A stretch of DNA of 64,000 bases from Chionis minor. Taxonomy: Eukaryota; Chordata; Aves; Charadriiformes; Chionididae. The position numbers and the translations under genes were made by a program. The notes under the pieces were generated by a model. It was not told where the DNA came from and ran no database searches. It was given only the letters and a program-made list of their open reading frames with translations. The stretch is taken from assembly GCA_013398295.1 (NCBI GenBank), contig VZSF01001339.1:1-64000 (forward strand), read 5' to 3'. Of this stretch, positions 43,701-52,880 are shown in pieces; the first letter of the stretch is position 1; every line of letters begins with the position of its first letter.

Positions 43701-46594
43701 ACAACCCCGTGGGGGGACACTGAGACCCCCCAAAGGCGAGAGCCATGGGGAAACCAGTCCCAAGGCGTCACCCATCCCTGGAGCATCCACCTGCAGCACC
43801 AGTGCCTTCTCCTCTGCTTTGCGTCTTCATTTTCCTGCTGCCAAACAATTCAAAATGCTGATTGCAACACTTCAGCGAGCTGTATAATTACCAGACATCC
43901 CCAACGCGGCAGAGGCTGGGGGAAGAGGGTCCTGATCCCGTCGCTGCCGAGAAGCCCTCCTCACAGGGGGATGGCTCACAAGGGACAGTCTGTGCTCAGC
44001 CCCGTGCCTCGGCTGCAAGGAGGGGAAGGGACTTCATGCCAAAAATGCAGGTGGGCAACACAGACACCCCGACAGCCCTGTGCATGCCAGAGCAGGGATC
44101 TGGGCAAGGGGGGTGCACTGGGGGCTCCCTCTTTCCCCCAAGGACCCAAGGGGCTAAACTGGATGCCCGTGCCCCAGCTCAGACCCAGCTGAAGGGCGCT
44201 GAATTGCCACCACTGTGCTTGCCACAGGGTTTGAAGCTCCGCCAAGGAGCCTGGCTCTCCCTGGGAAGGACCGAGAGCATCCCCAGCCGGGGCCGCTGCC
44301 AGGCAGCCCGGCCGCACACAGATGGGTCCAAACCACAGCCACGGGCTGGATCCGCACCGGGCGAGGAGACAGACTCATCCCGCTGAAGAGCCAAATTAAA
44401 AGAGACAAGTGGCGGAAAACAGCCTGTGAGGAGCCCGGAGCCGAGACGGCAATATCGGATATCAGCCGAGCAGGAGGGGCCGGGAAGGGGGATGCAGCGG
44501 GACCCCAGGTCCGAGGTTGGACCAGCCCCACCAGCATCTGCCTTGTGGTGAGGAGCTTGCTAACAGCACAGAGTGCATGGACACATCCTGCGATGGACGG
44601 GATCGACACCCAGGGCGGAGTGAGTCTGGGAAAGGGTGAAAAAGGGGAATTGTTGAGTTGTAAAGCACCAGGTTAGAGAGAGCTGAAGCTGGGAGCTGCG
44701 CCCTGGGCAGAGCAGTGAAGGCAAACAGCACCAGGACCATCGTCGCGGGGCTTTTCAACGTGCAGAGCACCTGCAGATGTCACAGCTCCTCGATCACCCC
44801 AACGAGGCCACTTCTGTGGGGGCCCCCTTTCCAAGTGACCCAGGAGGAGATGGCAGGGCAGGACTCATCCAACCAAACCTTCCCAGGAAGAAGTCAGGGT
44901 GCCCTGGAGCCACCAGGAGGGATTTGGGGATCAACCCAAACTCAAAAGCTTCAGCTGTGATTTTTTAAGAAAAAATTAATATTCTTCATGGAAAGCAGCT
45001 GGATTTGTTTTGATTTAAGCCAAACCTCACATGTGGGGTAGCTGGCATGGCCAGTCCTGCTGATGCTCAGAAACAAACATAAGGAGGAAGAAGAAGGTAA
45101 AAGCAAACCAACAGATTTTAGATTTGGGGTCATCTTGTTTTGCTCTGTTCCTTTTGATTTCCATTTCATAATCTTCTGGGAGCTGGTGAAGCTGGGACCT
45201 GCCCCCATCCCTGGATATAAGCACAGAGGTGATGATGCTTCAGCCTCTGAGTTTCGTAAAGGGAAGGAGAGCGCTGCTCGTTTTTATTTATTTTATTTAT
45301 TGCCTGCATGTGCAAAACACACCAGTCCCGGCTCCCAGCAGGATGGAAACCCACTGCGTGCGCAGCCCCTCGCTGTAGCTGCCGTTATCCCTCCGGCCAC
45401 GCCATGCCAGCCCCTCTCCATCCTGCCCCAGCCTTCAAAGCCGCCGCCGGCTGCCTCTTATCCTCCCCATCCTCTCTGGAAATGGCAGCGATGCTTATGC
45501 AAACTAGGAAGCAAAAGCTTTACTGTGCTTTTCCATCATGCGCAAATGGCTGGGGGTTACACGGAGCCGACACAAGGCTCGCGCCAAGATCCAGCTTTGC
45601 AGCCCCGCTCCCAGTCGGCCGGCCGGCCAGATGAGCCGGTTTAGAGTTTCAACCGCAAGCCCTGCGAAGGAAGAAACAAAACCAAAGGGCAGCGGGACCG
45701 TGACCTGAATTCAACTCTGGGGGGCTGGTGTCTCTCCATTCCCGCATCCCAGCTCCGCTTTCAAGGGGTAATTCCTCTTCATCCCTGCCGAACACTCCAT
45801 GTGGGATGTTCAGACAAGCCCAAGAGGTGGTACAGGAGGGTCCGTGGACCTCCGTGTTCCTGGTGCCTGTGTGAAGCCCTCCCCATCCCGGTCCCGCAGG
45901 CACGCTGGGCTGACGGCCCCGGAAACGCTTTTATTTTAAATACGGAGTTCGGCTTCCCAGCTCCCACACTGCAGAAAGGTTTCTATTTCTAATCTTCGAA
46001 TGAAATCTCCACAATTCTTGCAGGCTTTTTCTCCGTGTCCTTTCCCACTTGAGCCGACAGCATCTGATCCGTATCTCGCCAGCGAGGCACAGTCTCGCTT
46101 CCACCCCTGCAGCTGTACTTGTGATTCGGAGGTTGCCCAGAGCTCCCCAGCAGCAAAGGGACGGTGGGAAGCAGCGCCGGTCCCTTCCTCTGCCCTCGTC
46201 TGTTACCTGGGGCTGCTCTAGCCCTGGGGAGCAGAAGGAAATACCTGACATTCCTGCTCCATGCTCTCATTTCTCAGACAGGCCCCGCACAGCTGAGCTC
46301 ATTGGGCTGCTGTTTGATTATTCAGGGAGAATTTCTCTTCCCAGTAATGCCATGGTCTCTGCTGGCTCCTCTCGCTGAGCCAGGCAGGTGGCTCTGCCTG
46401 GTGTGACCTTGCAGGCATGGGCCAGCCTTGGGAAACACGAGGATGGACCGAGGAGGATGGAGGGAACACGGGAGTATCCTGCTGCTGTGCTGGGGTCAGG
46501 CAGCACTGCTGCTGAACAGAGAGCTGGGAGGGAGGGATGGTGCCGGCAAGGGGAGCCCGGAATCGGGTGCTCCTTCTCCTTTCTGTCCTGGCTT
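40781..46594. other. Anonymous DNA, no recognisable gene
   Basis: Nearly 6 kb of single-copy sequence. It includes A or T homopolymers at about 42816-42831, 43196-43208 and 43238-43248, and an ATTT tetranucleotide run at about 43094-43108. The 238-codon minus-strand frame at 41011-41727, the 235-codon plus frame at 42798-43505 and the 193-codon plus frame at 45063-45644 have no recognisable domains. No transposon end, RNA gene or convincing exon was found. Confidence 0.45.
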
Positions 46595-46657
46595 GGAAAG
46601 GGAAAAAGGGAAAGGGAATGGAAAAGGAGAAAGGGAAAGGAAAGGGAAGGAAAGGGT
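46595..46657 (+). repeat. Purine-only (GGGAAA)-like tract
   Basis: About 60 bp that are nearly all G and A, in GGGAAAGG-type units. Mirror-repeat purine tracts of this kind can form triplex DNA. Confidence 0.85.
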
Positions 46658-47585
46658 GTCGATTCTTTATTTCTTTATTTCCCCCTCTGCCGCTGCTGCT
46701 GGCCAGCAGCTGTGCTCGACTCCTCCAACATCTGGAGTCTTTTGGCCACCGGCTGGGGCTCTTGGAGGACGTGTGCGCTCGTGCTGAACTGCGGCACGCC
46801 GGGTGAAGGGAGGAATGTGACTCCGGCCGGAGAAGCGGGGAGGCTGTGCCACCTGTGCACAGGCAGCCAGCGGCTCGGCAGGAGTGCCAGCTCCCTCTCC
46901 CTCTCCTGCCTGCGCCCGGCGGGATGGCAGATCCTGCCCAGGTACGGGAGACCTGGGATGCTTCCGACAAGACGAAGGGTGCCAAGATCTGCTGGGGGTT
47001 TTGGGCAGCCCCTGGGCTGGGTGCAGGGCTGAGACAGGTGAGCCAGCAGGGCCAAGCCCAAATTTCTATCCCCGGCCCCATTGCTCCGTTCATGGTTCCC
47101 AGATGTGGGAGGCAGCAGCCGGTGTGAGGAGTGTTCCCGCAGCAAGGCTTGGGAGAAGCCCAAAGCTTTGGGAGAGGCACAGCGGGGACAGGGGTTGCTG
47201 CCAGCATAGCCCCATGCTGTGGGGATGGAATGGTCCCTCTGCCACCCCCAGCCACCCCAACGCCCTCTTACCCCCAGCAGCTGCTCCTCTTGGGTGATTC
47301 CGGAGGTGGAAAGTGTCCGATCGCATGTACTAAGCACAGCGTGGAAGCTCCTGGGAAAATGGAGAAAATCCTCTAGGTCTGTGTAACAGCCAACATGGGG
47401 GCTGGAAGGCAGCTGGGTGCCAAAATTCAGGGCATGCACACTTGTGGGACCCTTTTTACTATCCCGGCTATGGCACCGACCGTGCCCACCTTCGGCACAC
47501 GTGTCGGGGCGAGGCATTTTGTGACCCATGGGTTGCTCAGCTGTAAGCAGCAAAATACAATTTCACCTCGAGTTTAGGGGGGATT
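46658..47585. other. Anonymous DNA spanned by the window's longest frames
   Basis: Two overlapping minus-strand frames, 318 codons (46299-47255) and 292 codons (46675-47553), cover this part. They are Pro-, Ser-, Gly- and Arg-rich, lack hydrophobic core patterns or known motifs, and lie in high-GC DNA. Two long frames on one strand at the same place cannot both be coding without strong reason, so I regard both as chance. Confidence 0.4.
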
Positions 47586-47700
47586 TCAACGCCGCCCGAC
47601 CCACCCTGCCATTCGCGGCACCACGGGGCCCTTGGCTGCTCTGTCCCTGCGAGGGGGACGTGGTCCGGCCGGCCGCGGGCACTGGAGCCGGGCAGGAGCA
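47586..47700. promoter_or_regulatory. Small CpG-dense patch
   Basis: A GC-rich stretch with more CpG than its surroundings, including CCGGCCGGCCGCGGG near 47665. It is too short to meet usual island criteria and has no linked exon. Confidence 0.22.
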
Positions 47701-48399
47701 GCTGGGAAACCTCTGCTCCCTCCCAGTGCTGGCGCTGACCGAGCAAAGCCTGGCTGTGCTCGCCTTGGCTGGGGCTGCAACCTATTTTTGGAAGCTCTTG
47801 AGACTTCCAGGGAGTGAACCGCCTTTTCTTTCCCTTCATTCACAGACAGGGTCATTTTGATTTGTTACGTGTTTGTGCAGGGATTTTTTTATTTTTATTA
47901 TTATTAGTATTATTTATTTATGTCCTGCCTTTTATTTACAGCATTAGAGAAGTGGAGCAGAAACGCAGCAGCGGAGGCAGAGAGGAAGCTTTGGGCTCGC
48001 CTGTTTCGGGGAGCAAAAGTAGCCAGGCTGCGAACACGGTGGGGACGTGAGTGTCTCTGTGCCACAAAATGTCTGTTCTTTGTATCTTGCCGGTGGCACT
48101 TGCCAGATTCAGGGATGTGGAGGAAGGAGAGGAGCCAGCAAGCTTCCACCTGGGCTACAGCCTGGTCCCCCACTGCCTGGTTGGGATGCTGTGAAAAATG
48201 GTTTTCTGAGAAACTGGGCTCCAAGGCTGAGCACCCTAAAAAGGACCAGCCTGCCCCTGACTGGGGACATTGGACTACTTATTCCATTTGCCATCTGCTC
48301 CATGGTTTCACAGCCCAGCCTTTTCCTTGCTGGGGGGCTGCCTTCTCCCTGCTCCAGGTGTCCTATGCAGCATGCAAGTCCCATTTCTGGGAAGACCCT
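47701..48399. other. Anonymous DNA with an AT-rich run
   Basis: ATT/TTATT low-complexity sequence lies at about 47884-47925. A 202-codon plus frame (47920-48528) starts just after it; its product is unrecognised. Confidence 0.42.
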
Positions 48400-48437
48400 A
48401 ATTCTGCAGGAATCCCCCAATTCTGCAGGAATCCCCC
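48400..48437 (+). repeat. Perfect 19-bp tandem duplication
   Basis: AATTCTGCAGGAATCCCCC occurs twice without a spacer (48400-48418 and 48419-48437), a recent-looking replication-slippage product. Confidence 0.95.
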
Positions 48438-50846
48438 CAAAACACAAGTGCAGCTGTTCTGCCTGGGATGCAGCAAAGGACCCAGAAAGAACCAGATCAT
48501 GACAGACCCGACTTTTAAGAGAATTTGACCCTCTCTGCTCTGGTGCAGGTTAGACCTTGACCTCTGTGGTGACAGCGGTGGAGGGCAGAGACGGCTGCCT
48601 GATTTGTGACCCACTGCAGATGGTGACACTAATTGGATGTCCCAGGAGAGCCAAATGCCCCGCCTGCCCCAGAGGACAGCTAATCACATTTGGGGATCAA
48701 TGGGATGCTCCCATGAGCGCGATGCCCCACGCAGCCTTGGTCACAGCTCCTGCATCTCTGCCGGGGTCTGCAGCTTTCCCCAGGGACCCGCGCCTGCCCC
48801 GAGCACAAGTAGGGAAGGCAGGAGGGGCAGGAGCTTCCCCATGGGATCATGGCTGGATCTGGGCTGTGCTGATGATGTAAATCATTGTGGCAGAGGGGCC
48901 AGGGGACCAACGCAACCCCCAGCCCTGTCCTGAGCTCTGCCCGTGGAAGGGCTTAATGCAGGGGATGGCATCACCCTGGCTGGAGAGCATCTCCTGACCC
49001 ACCCAGGAGAGGGGACACCAGGAGAGCACAGCGGATGTTCCTCTTCCTGGGTCTGGCTTGCCCTTATCCTGCACTGCCCGCATCCCGTGATGCTCAGAGG
49101 GGCTCACAGCTCTCCCGGGGATCAGATCTCTCCCAGTGTGACCAGTTCAGCAGGGGTCCCGGCCAGCACGGTGCCTGGGTGCTGGGCTGTCCCGGGGCTG
49201 ACAGGGAGCGGAGGCAGGAAACATAAAAGCAGGCTGGGCTGTGCTTGCCAGTGCTGGAGCTGCTGTGCACAGGGACTGCCACGTCTGTGAGGAGAAACAA
49301 CGGGGCTTAAATATGCTCCTTCCCCTTTGCCCCCTTCTTCTCTTTCCCCATACGGCCCCTGGACTCGCAGGAAAGGGGAGGGGGATCTTGGGGAAAGGTC
49401 TGGATGAATCCCATGGGCACGAAGCCTCAAGCTCAGCCAAGAAGCTGGGCTGCATGGCTGGGGTCCCATGCTGAGAGGAGCAGGGAGTCACGGGGGTGTC
49501 TCTGCAAGGGTCCCCTCCTCCTGCCATGCTCAGGCTCCTTGTCCCCCCCCGAGCTGCTCCAGCCAGGCATCAGGCTCACCACCGCTCCCAGTCATGCACG
49601 GCAGGGATGGTCCTGCACCACATCCCACAGCCACCAGGTTTTGTCCCTCCAGGGAAATCATGTCCTTGGGGAAAAGTGCCACCAGAGTCCCCGGGAGAAG
49701 AGCACCGAAGTCTGGCTCAGCTAAGGGGGTTGGACTAGGGCGAGTCAGGCTGGTGGGGGCAATGTCTCCACAAGTTCACAGAAGGTAAAAGCAAAGCTCC
49801 CAGGATCTGTCCACAGGACTTTGTGACATGCAAAAGTGTTTATTCCATTGGACAGAGATGGATAAACAAAGCCCCAGCAGAAGTGGTGGAACAAAATCCC
49901 CCGCAACAACCCCTGGCCGGGAGCTGCCAGCTCCCATTCCTGCAGCATTCTTCTGCCTGGGACCAGGAACTCACAAGGTCTGCGGCTTCCAGCCCCTCCA
50001 AGAAAACAGTAAAGACCAGAGAAGGGCAATAATGAGTCTGTGACCAATTAACACACACAGGCCCAGGCTATGCTCACCTTGGCGTAAAGCTGGGACTGGC
50101 AGTGTTTCTCCAGCTCCATGCCAGGGAGGCTGTGAGCAGGCTTTGGTCTTGAGAAGCAAATGCAATAAAATAGCTGAAATCTCTCTAAAATAGCGGGATG
50201 GAGTGGACCACAGGGCAGAGGGGTGCAGCAGGTAAATCCCACAAAATGGCATTACATGAAAGTGCCTGTTGAAGTCTTGACAGCTGATGCAAGACTGCAT
50301 GGAGCATCCCTGCACCTTCCTCTTCTGGAACTGGGCTGACAGAGGACCACTGGCACAGGACAGCTATATTCCCGTCATGGGACATCAGACCATGGGGCGT
50401 TCGCAAGGCCCTTTCCATTGGAAGAGCTCAAGGTGCTTGGCATGTGCTCGGAGGTGAAGCCTCGGAGAAGGGCGGCCAACTGGGGCCCACTGGGGTGGGA
50501 CTCGCGCCACCCCAGCAGTCAGCTGCACTGGCTAGGAATTGTTACGTGACTTTCCCAAGCTCCCCAAGTGACTCATAGACAAGTCTGAACCAGATGTCAG
50601 AGTCCTGACTCCTGGACTGACTGGTCTTAAGACCTCCCAACTCTTTGAAAGAGCAGATGTGATGAGAACCGGACTTGGCGTAAGTGTCCAGGCTTTGGAG
50701 TAAAGAGAGGAAGGAGGTAAAACAGAGATAATGTCGACTGCTTTGAGGTGGTGAAAGGGCCCGTCCAAAGCTCAGAGGTCAGCTGTCTTTCTGTTTTGCT
50801 TTTTGCACATGAAAGCACTCAGACGGAGAGGCTCCGACGCCGGGGG
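48438..50846. other. Anonymous DNA up to the second gap
   Basis: GC-rich single-copy sequence. GGGGGTTGGACTAGG at about 49725-49740 recalls the CR1 3' word GGGGTTGGACTAG, but the sequence around it does not support a CR1 call. No exon or repeat is otherwise evident. Confidence 0.45.
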
Positions 50847-50877
50847 ANNNNNNNNNNNNNNNNNNNNNNNNNNNNNN
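50847..50877. other. Assembly gap (31 N)
   Basis: A short run of N directly before a (GGGGTA)n array. Such arrays commonly break assemblies, so the array copy to the right is probably truncated by the gap. Confidence 0.98.
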
Positions 50878-51003
50878 GGGGTAGGGGTAGGGGTAGGGGT
50901 AGGGGTAGGGGTAGGGGTAGGGGCAGAGGCAGAGGCAGAGGCAGAGACAGAGACAGAGACAGAGACAGAGACAGAGATAGAGACAGAGACAGAGATAGAG
51001 ATA
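50878..51003 (+). repeat. Hexanucleotide array, truncated copy
   Basis: Seven GGGGTA units are followed in the same 6-bp register by GGGGCA, GAGGCA x3, GAGACA x5 and interspersed GAGATA/GAGACA units. It is identical to the right part of the longer array (52128-52253, offset 1250). Confidence 0.95.
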
Positions 51004-51393
51004 TACACACAAAAAACATGTCTGAAAATTCACAGGAGATCTGGCCAGCATGGCTCTACTTCACTCCACCAGGCACTTTACGGAGGGAGCTCTGCGCTCT
51101 AATACCGTGTGGGATGGTGGCTCCCAGGCTGGAAAATACCTTTCAGCCCTTGCTGGGCTCCCCGTGATTCCCACCAAAGACCTGCCCATGCTAAAGCAGG
51201 ATCTCCCAGGTCCAGCTCCGTCACAGGCAGGTGAAGCTCAGACCTGCCCTCCCTGGGACCCTGCACAGTGTCACCCCAATGATGTCCCAGCAGAACTACT
51301 ACAGCTGGGAGAGTCAAGCCTGGACTTGATGGTTACTGGGCTGGCACTCCCTTAGGTGGGGAGACTAGGGAAACTGGGACAGAAGGTGAGGAG
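51004..51393. other. Unique flank of array, first copy
   Basis: Sequence between the array and the CR1 3' end, repeated at 52254-52643. A 101-codon plus frame (51050-51355) appears identically in both copies but resembles no known protein. Confidence 0.6.
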
Positions 51394-51630
51394 AGGACAC
51401 GAAGTGATTTTCAAGGAAGAAATTTTTTACAATGAGAGTGGTGAATTGCTGGCCCAGGTTGCCCAGAGAGGTGGTAGATGCCCCTATCCCTGGAAACGCT
51501 CAAGGCCAGGTTGGACAAGGCTCTGTGTAACCTGTTGTAGTTGAAGATTTCCCTGCTTGTGGCAGGGGGGTTGGACTAGATGACTTTTAAAAGTCCCTTC
51601 CAACCCAAACTGTTCTATGATTCTGTCATT
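51394..51630 (+). mobile_element. CR1 LINE 3' end fragment, first copy
   Basis: Diagnostic CR1 3'-UTR words run in order: GGAAGAAATTTTTTACAATG, GGTTGCCCAGAGAGGTGGTAG, CCCTATCCCTGGAAACGCTC, GGGGGGTTGGACTAGATGAC and CCCTTCCAACCCAAAC, ending TTCTATGATTCTGTC with the octamer-type terminus. It is 5'-truncated, with no ORF2 retained. The same fragment recurs at 52644-52880. Confidence 0.93.
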
Positions 51631-51751
51631 GTAATGGAGCTGGTGAAATGAATATACAGAGCTGGTTTCACTTTCCAATGTCTGTTTGGAGGAAATCAAG
51701 ACCACTAGATCTATCAGGGTGCAACATCTCAGCTGCGGTCCACGAGGCCCA
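51631..51751. other. CR1 right flank, first copy
   Basis: Shared with 52881-53001 and ending exactly where the isolated N at 51752 begins, which is the right boundary of the duplicated block. Confidence 0.8.
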
Positions 51752-51752
51752 N
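51752..51752. other. Single N at the duplication boundary
   Basis: One N at the point where the two copies stop matching, the mark of a contig join. Confidence 0.9.
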
Positions 51753-51959
51753 ACCCAGAGAAATACACCTGGAGAGGCGGGAGAGCAGTTTGAGAAGACA
51801 TCAAGCACCTTCACTGCCTACTGAATTCCTGGCTTCTCCTCTGACACAGGCTAAGAACAGGTCCAGTGAACTCCAGCAAGGGGGAGTGCGGGTAATGCAC
51901 AGAAAGGGAACAAGGTTGAGAGCAGCCTTCATTTCCCACTGGCTGCAAAACAGCAGACA
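51753..51959. other. Unique sequence left of the full-length array
   Basis: About 200 bp not found elsewhere in the window. It is presumably the genuine left flank of the array, or an allele of the sequence before 50846. No gene signal. Confidence 0.6.
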
Positions 51960-52253
51960 GGGATAGGGATAGGGGTAGGGGTAGGGGTAGGGGTAGGGGT
52001 AGGGGTAGGGGTAGGGGTAGGGGTAGGGGTAGGGGTAGGGGTAGGGGTAGGGGTAGGGGTAGGGGTAGGGGTAGGGGTAGGGGTAGGGGTAGGGGTAGGG
52101 GTAGGGGTAGGGGTAGGGGTAGGGGTAGGGGTAGGGGTAGGGGTAGGGGTAGGGGTAGGGGTAGGGGTAGGGGCAGAGGCAGAGGCAGAGGCAGAGACAG
52201 AGACAGAGACAGAGACAGAGACAGAGATAGAGACAGAGACAGAGATAGAGATA
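51960..52253 (+). repeat. (GGGGTA)n array with phased variant units, full copy
   Basis: By manual count there are 49 hexamers in one unbroken register: GGGATA x2, GGGGTA x33, GGGGCA x1, GAGGCA x3, GAGACA x5, then a mix of GAGATA and GAGACA to 52253. Each neighbouring unit type differs by one base. The G-rich strand has four or more G-runs many times over and is a strong quadruplex candidate. Long frames across it (dipeptide repeats such as Pro-Tyr, Leu-Pro and Thr-Pro on the minus strand) are artefacts of the repeat. Confidence 0.97.
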
Positions 52254-52643
52254 TACACACAAAAAACATGTCTGAAAATTCACAGGAGATCTGGCCAGCA
52301 TGGCTCTACTTCACTCCACCAGGCACTTTACGGAGGGAGCTCTGCGCTCTAATACCGTGTGGGATGGTGGCTCCCAGGCTGGAAAATACCTTTCAGCCCT
52401 TGCTGGGCTCCCCGTGATTCCCACCAAAGACCTGCCCATGCTAAAGCAGGATCTCCCAGGTCCAGCTCCGTCACAGGCAGGTGAAGCTCAGACCTGCCCT
52501 CCCTGGGACCCTGCACAGTGTCACCCCAATGATGTCCCAGCAGAACTACTACAGCTGGGAGAGTCAAGCCTGGACTTGATGGTTACTGGGCTGGCACTCC
52601 CTTAGGTGGGGAGACTAGGGAAACTGGGACAGAAGGTGAGGAG
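52254..52643. other. Unique flank of array, second copy
   Basis: Identical wherever compared to 51004-51393. Confidence 0.6.
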
Positions 52644-52880
52644 AGGACACGAAGTGATTTTCAAGGAAGAAATTTTTTACAATGAGAGTGGTGAATTGCT
52701 GGCCCAGGTTGCCCAGAGAGGTGGTAGATGCCCCTATCCCTGGAAACGCTCAAGGCCAGGTTGGACAAGGCTCTGTGTAACCTGTTGTAGTTGAAGATTT
52801 CCCTGCTTGTGGCAGGGGGGTTGGACTAGATGACTTTTAAAAGTCCCTTCCAACCCAAACTGTTCTATGATTCTGTCATT
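52644..52880 (+). mobile_element. CR1 LINE 3' end fragment, second copy
   Basis: Same fragment as 51394-51630 at an offset of 1250, with no difference seen. Continues into flank that is shared up to 53001. Confidence 0.93.

Noticed and set aside
44910..44930. CTCF-type site CCACCAGGAGGG
   Set aside because: Matches only part of the core consensus and lacks the downstream GGCGC-like part.
47814..48050. Membrane-protein-like hydrophobic frame
   Set aside because: The hydrophobic segment is the translation of a TTATT/ATT simple repeat.
49725..49740. CR1 3'-end word GGGGGTTGGACTAGG
   Set aside because: Only about 15 bp match; the preceding and following CR1 blocks are absent.
51799..52301. Long open frames encoding Pro-Tyr, Leu-Pro and Thr-Pro dipeptide repeats
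   Set aside because: They are the six-frame readings of the hexanucleotide array; a 6-bp repeat without stops is open in every such frame and says nothing about coding.
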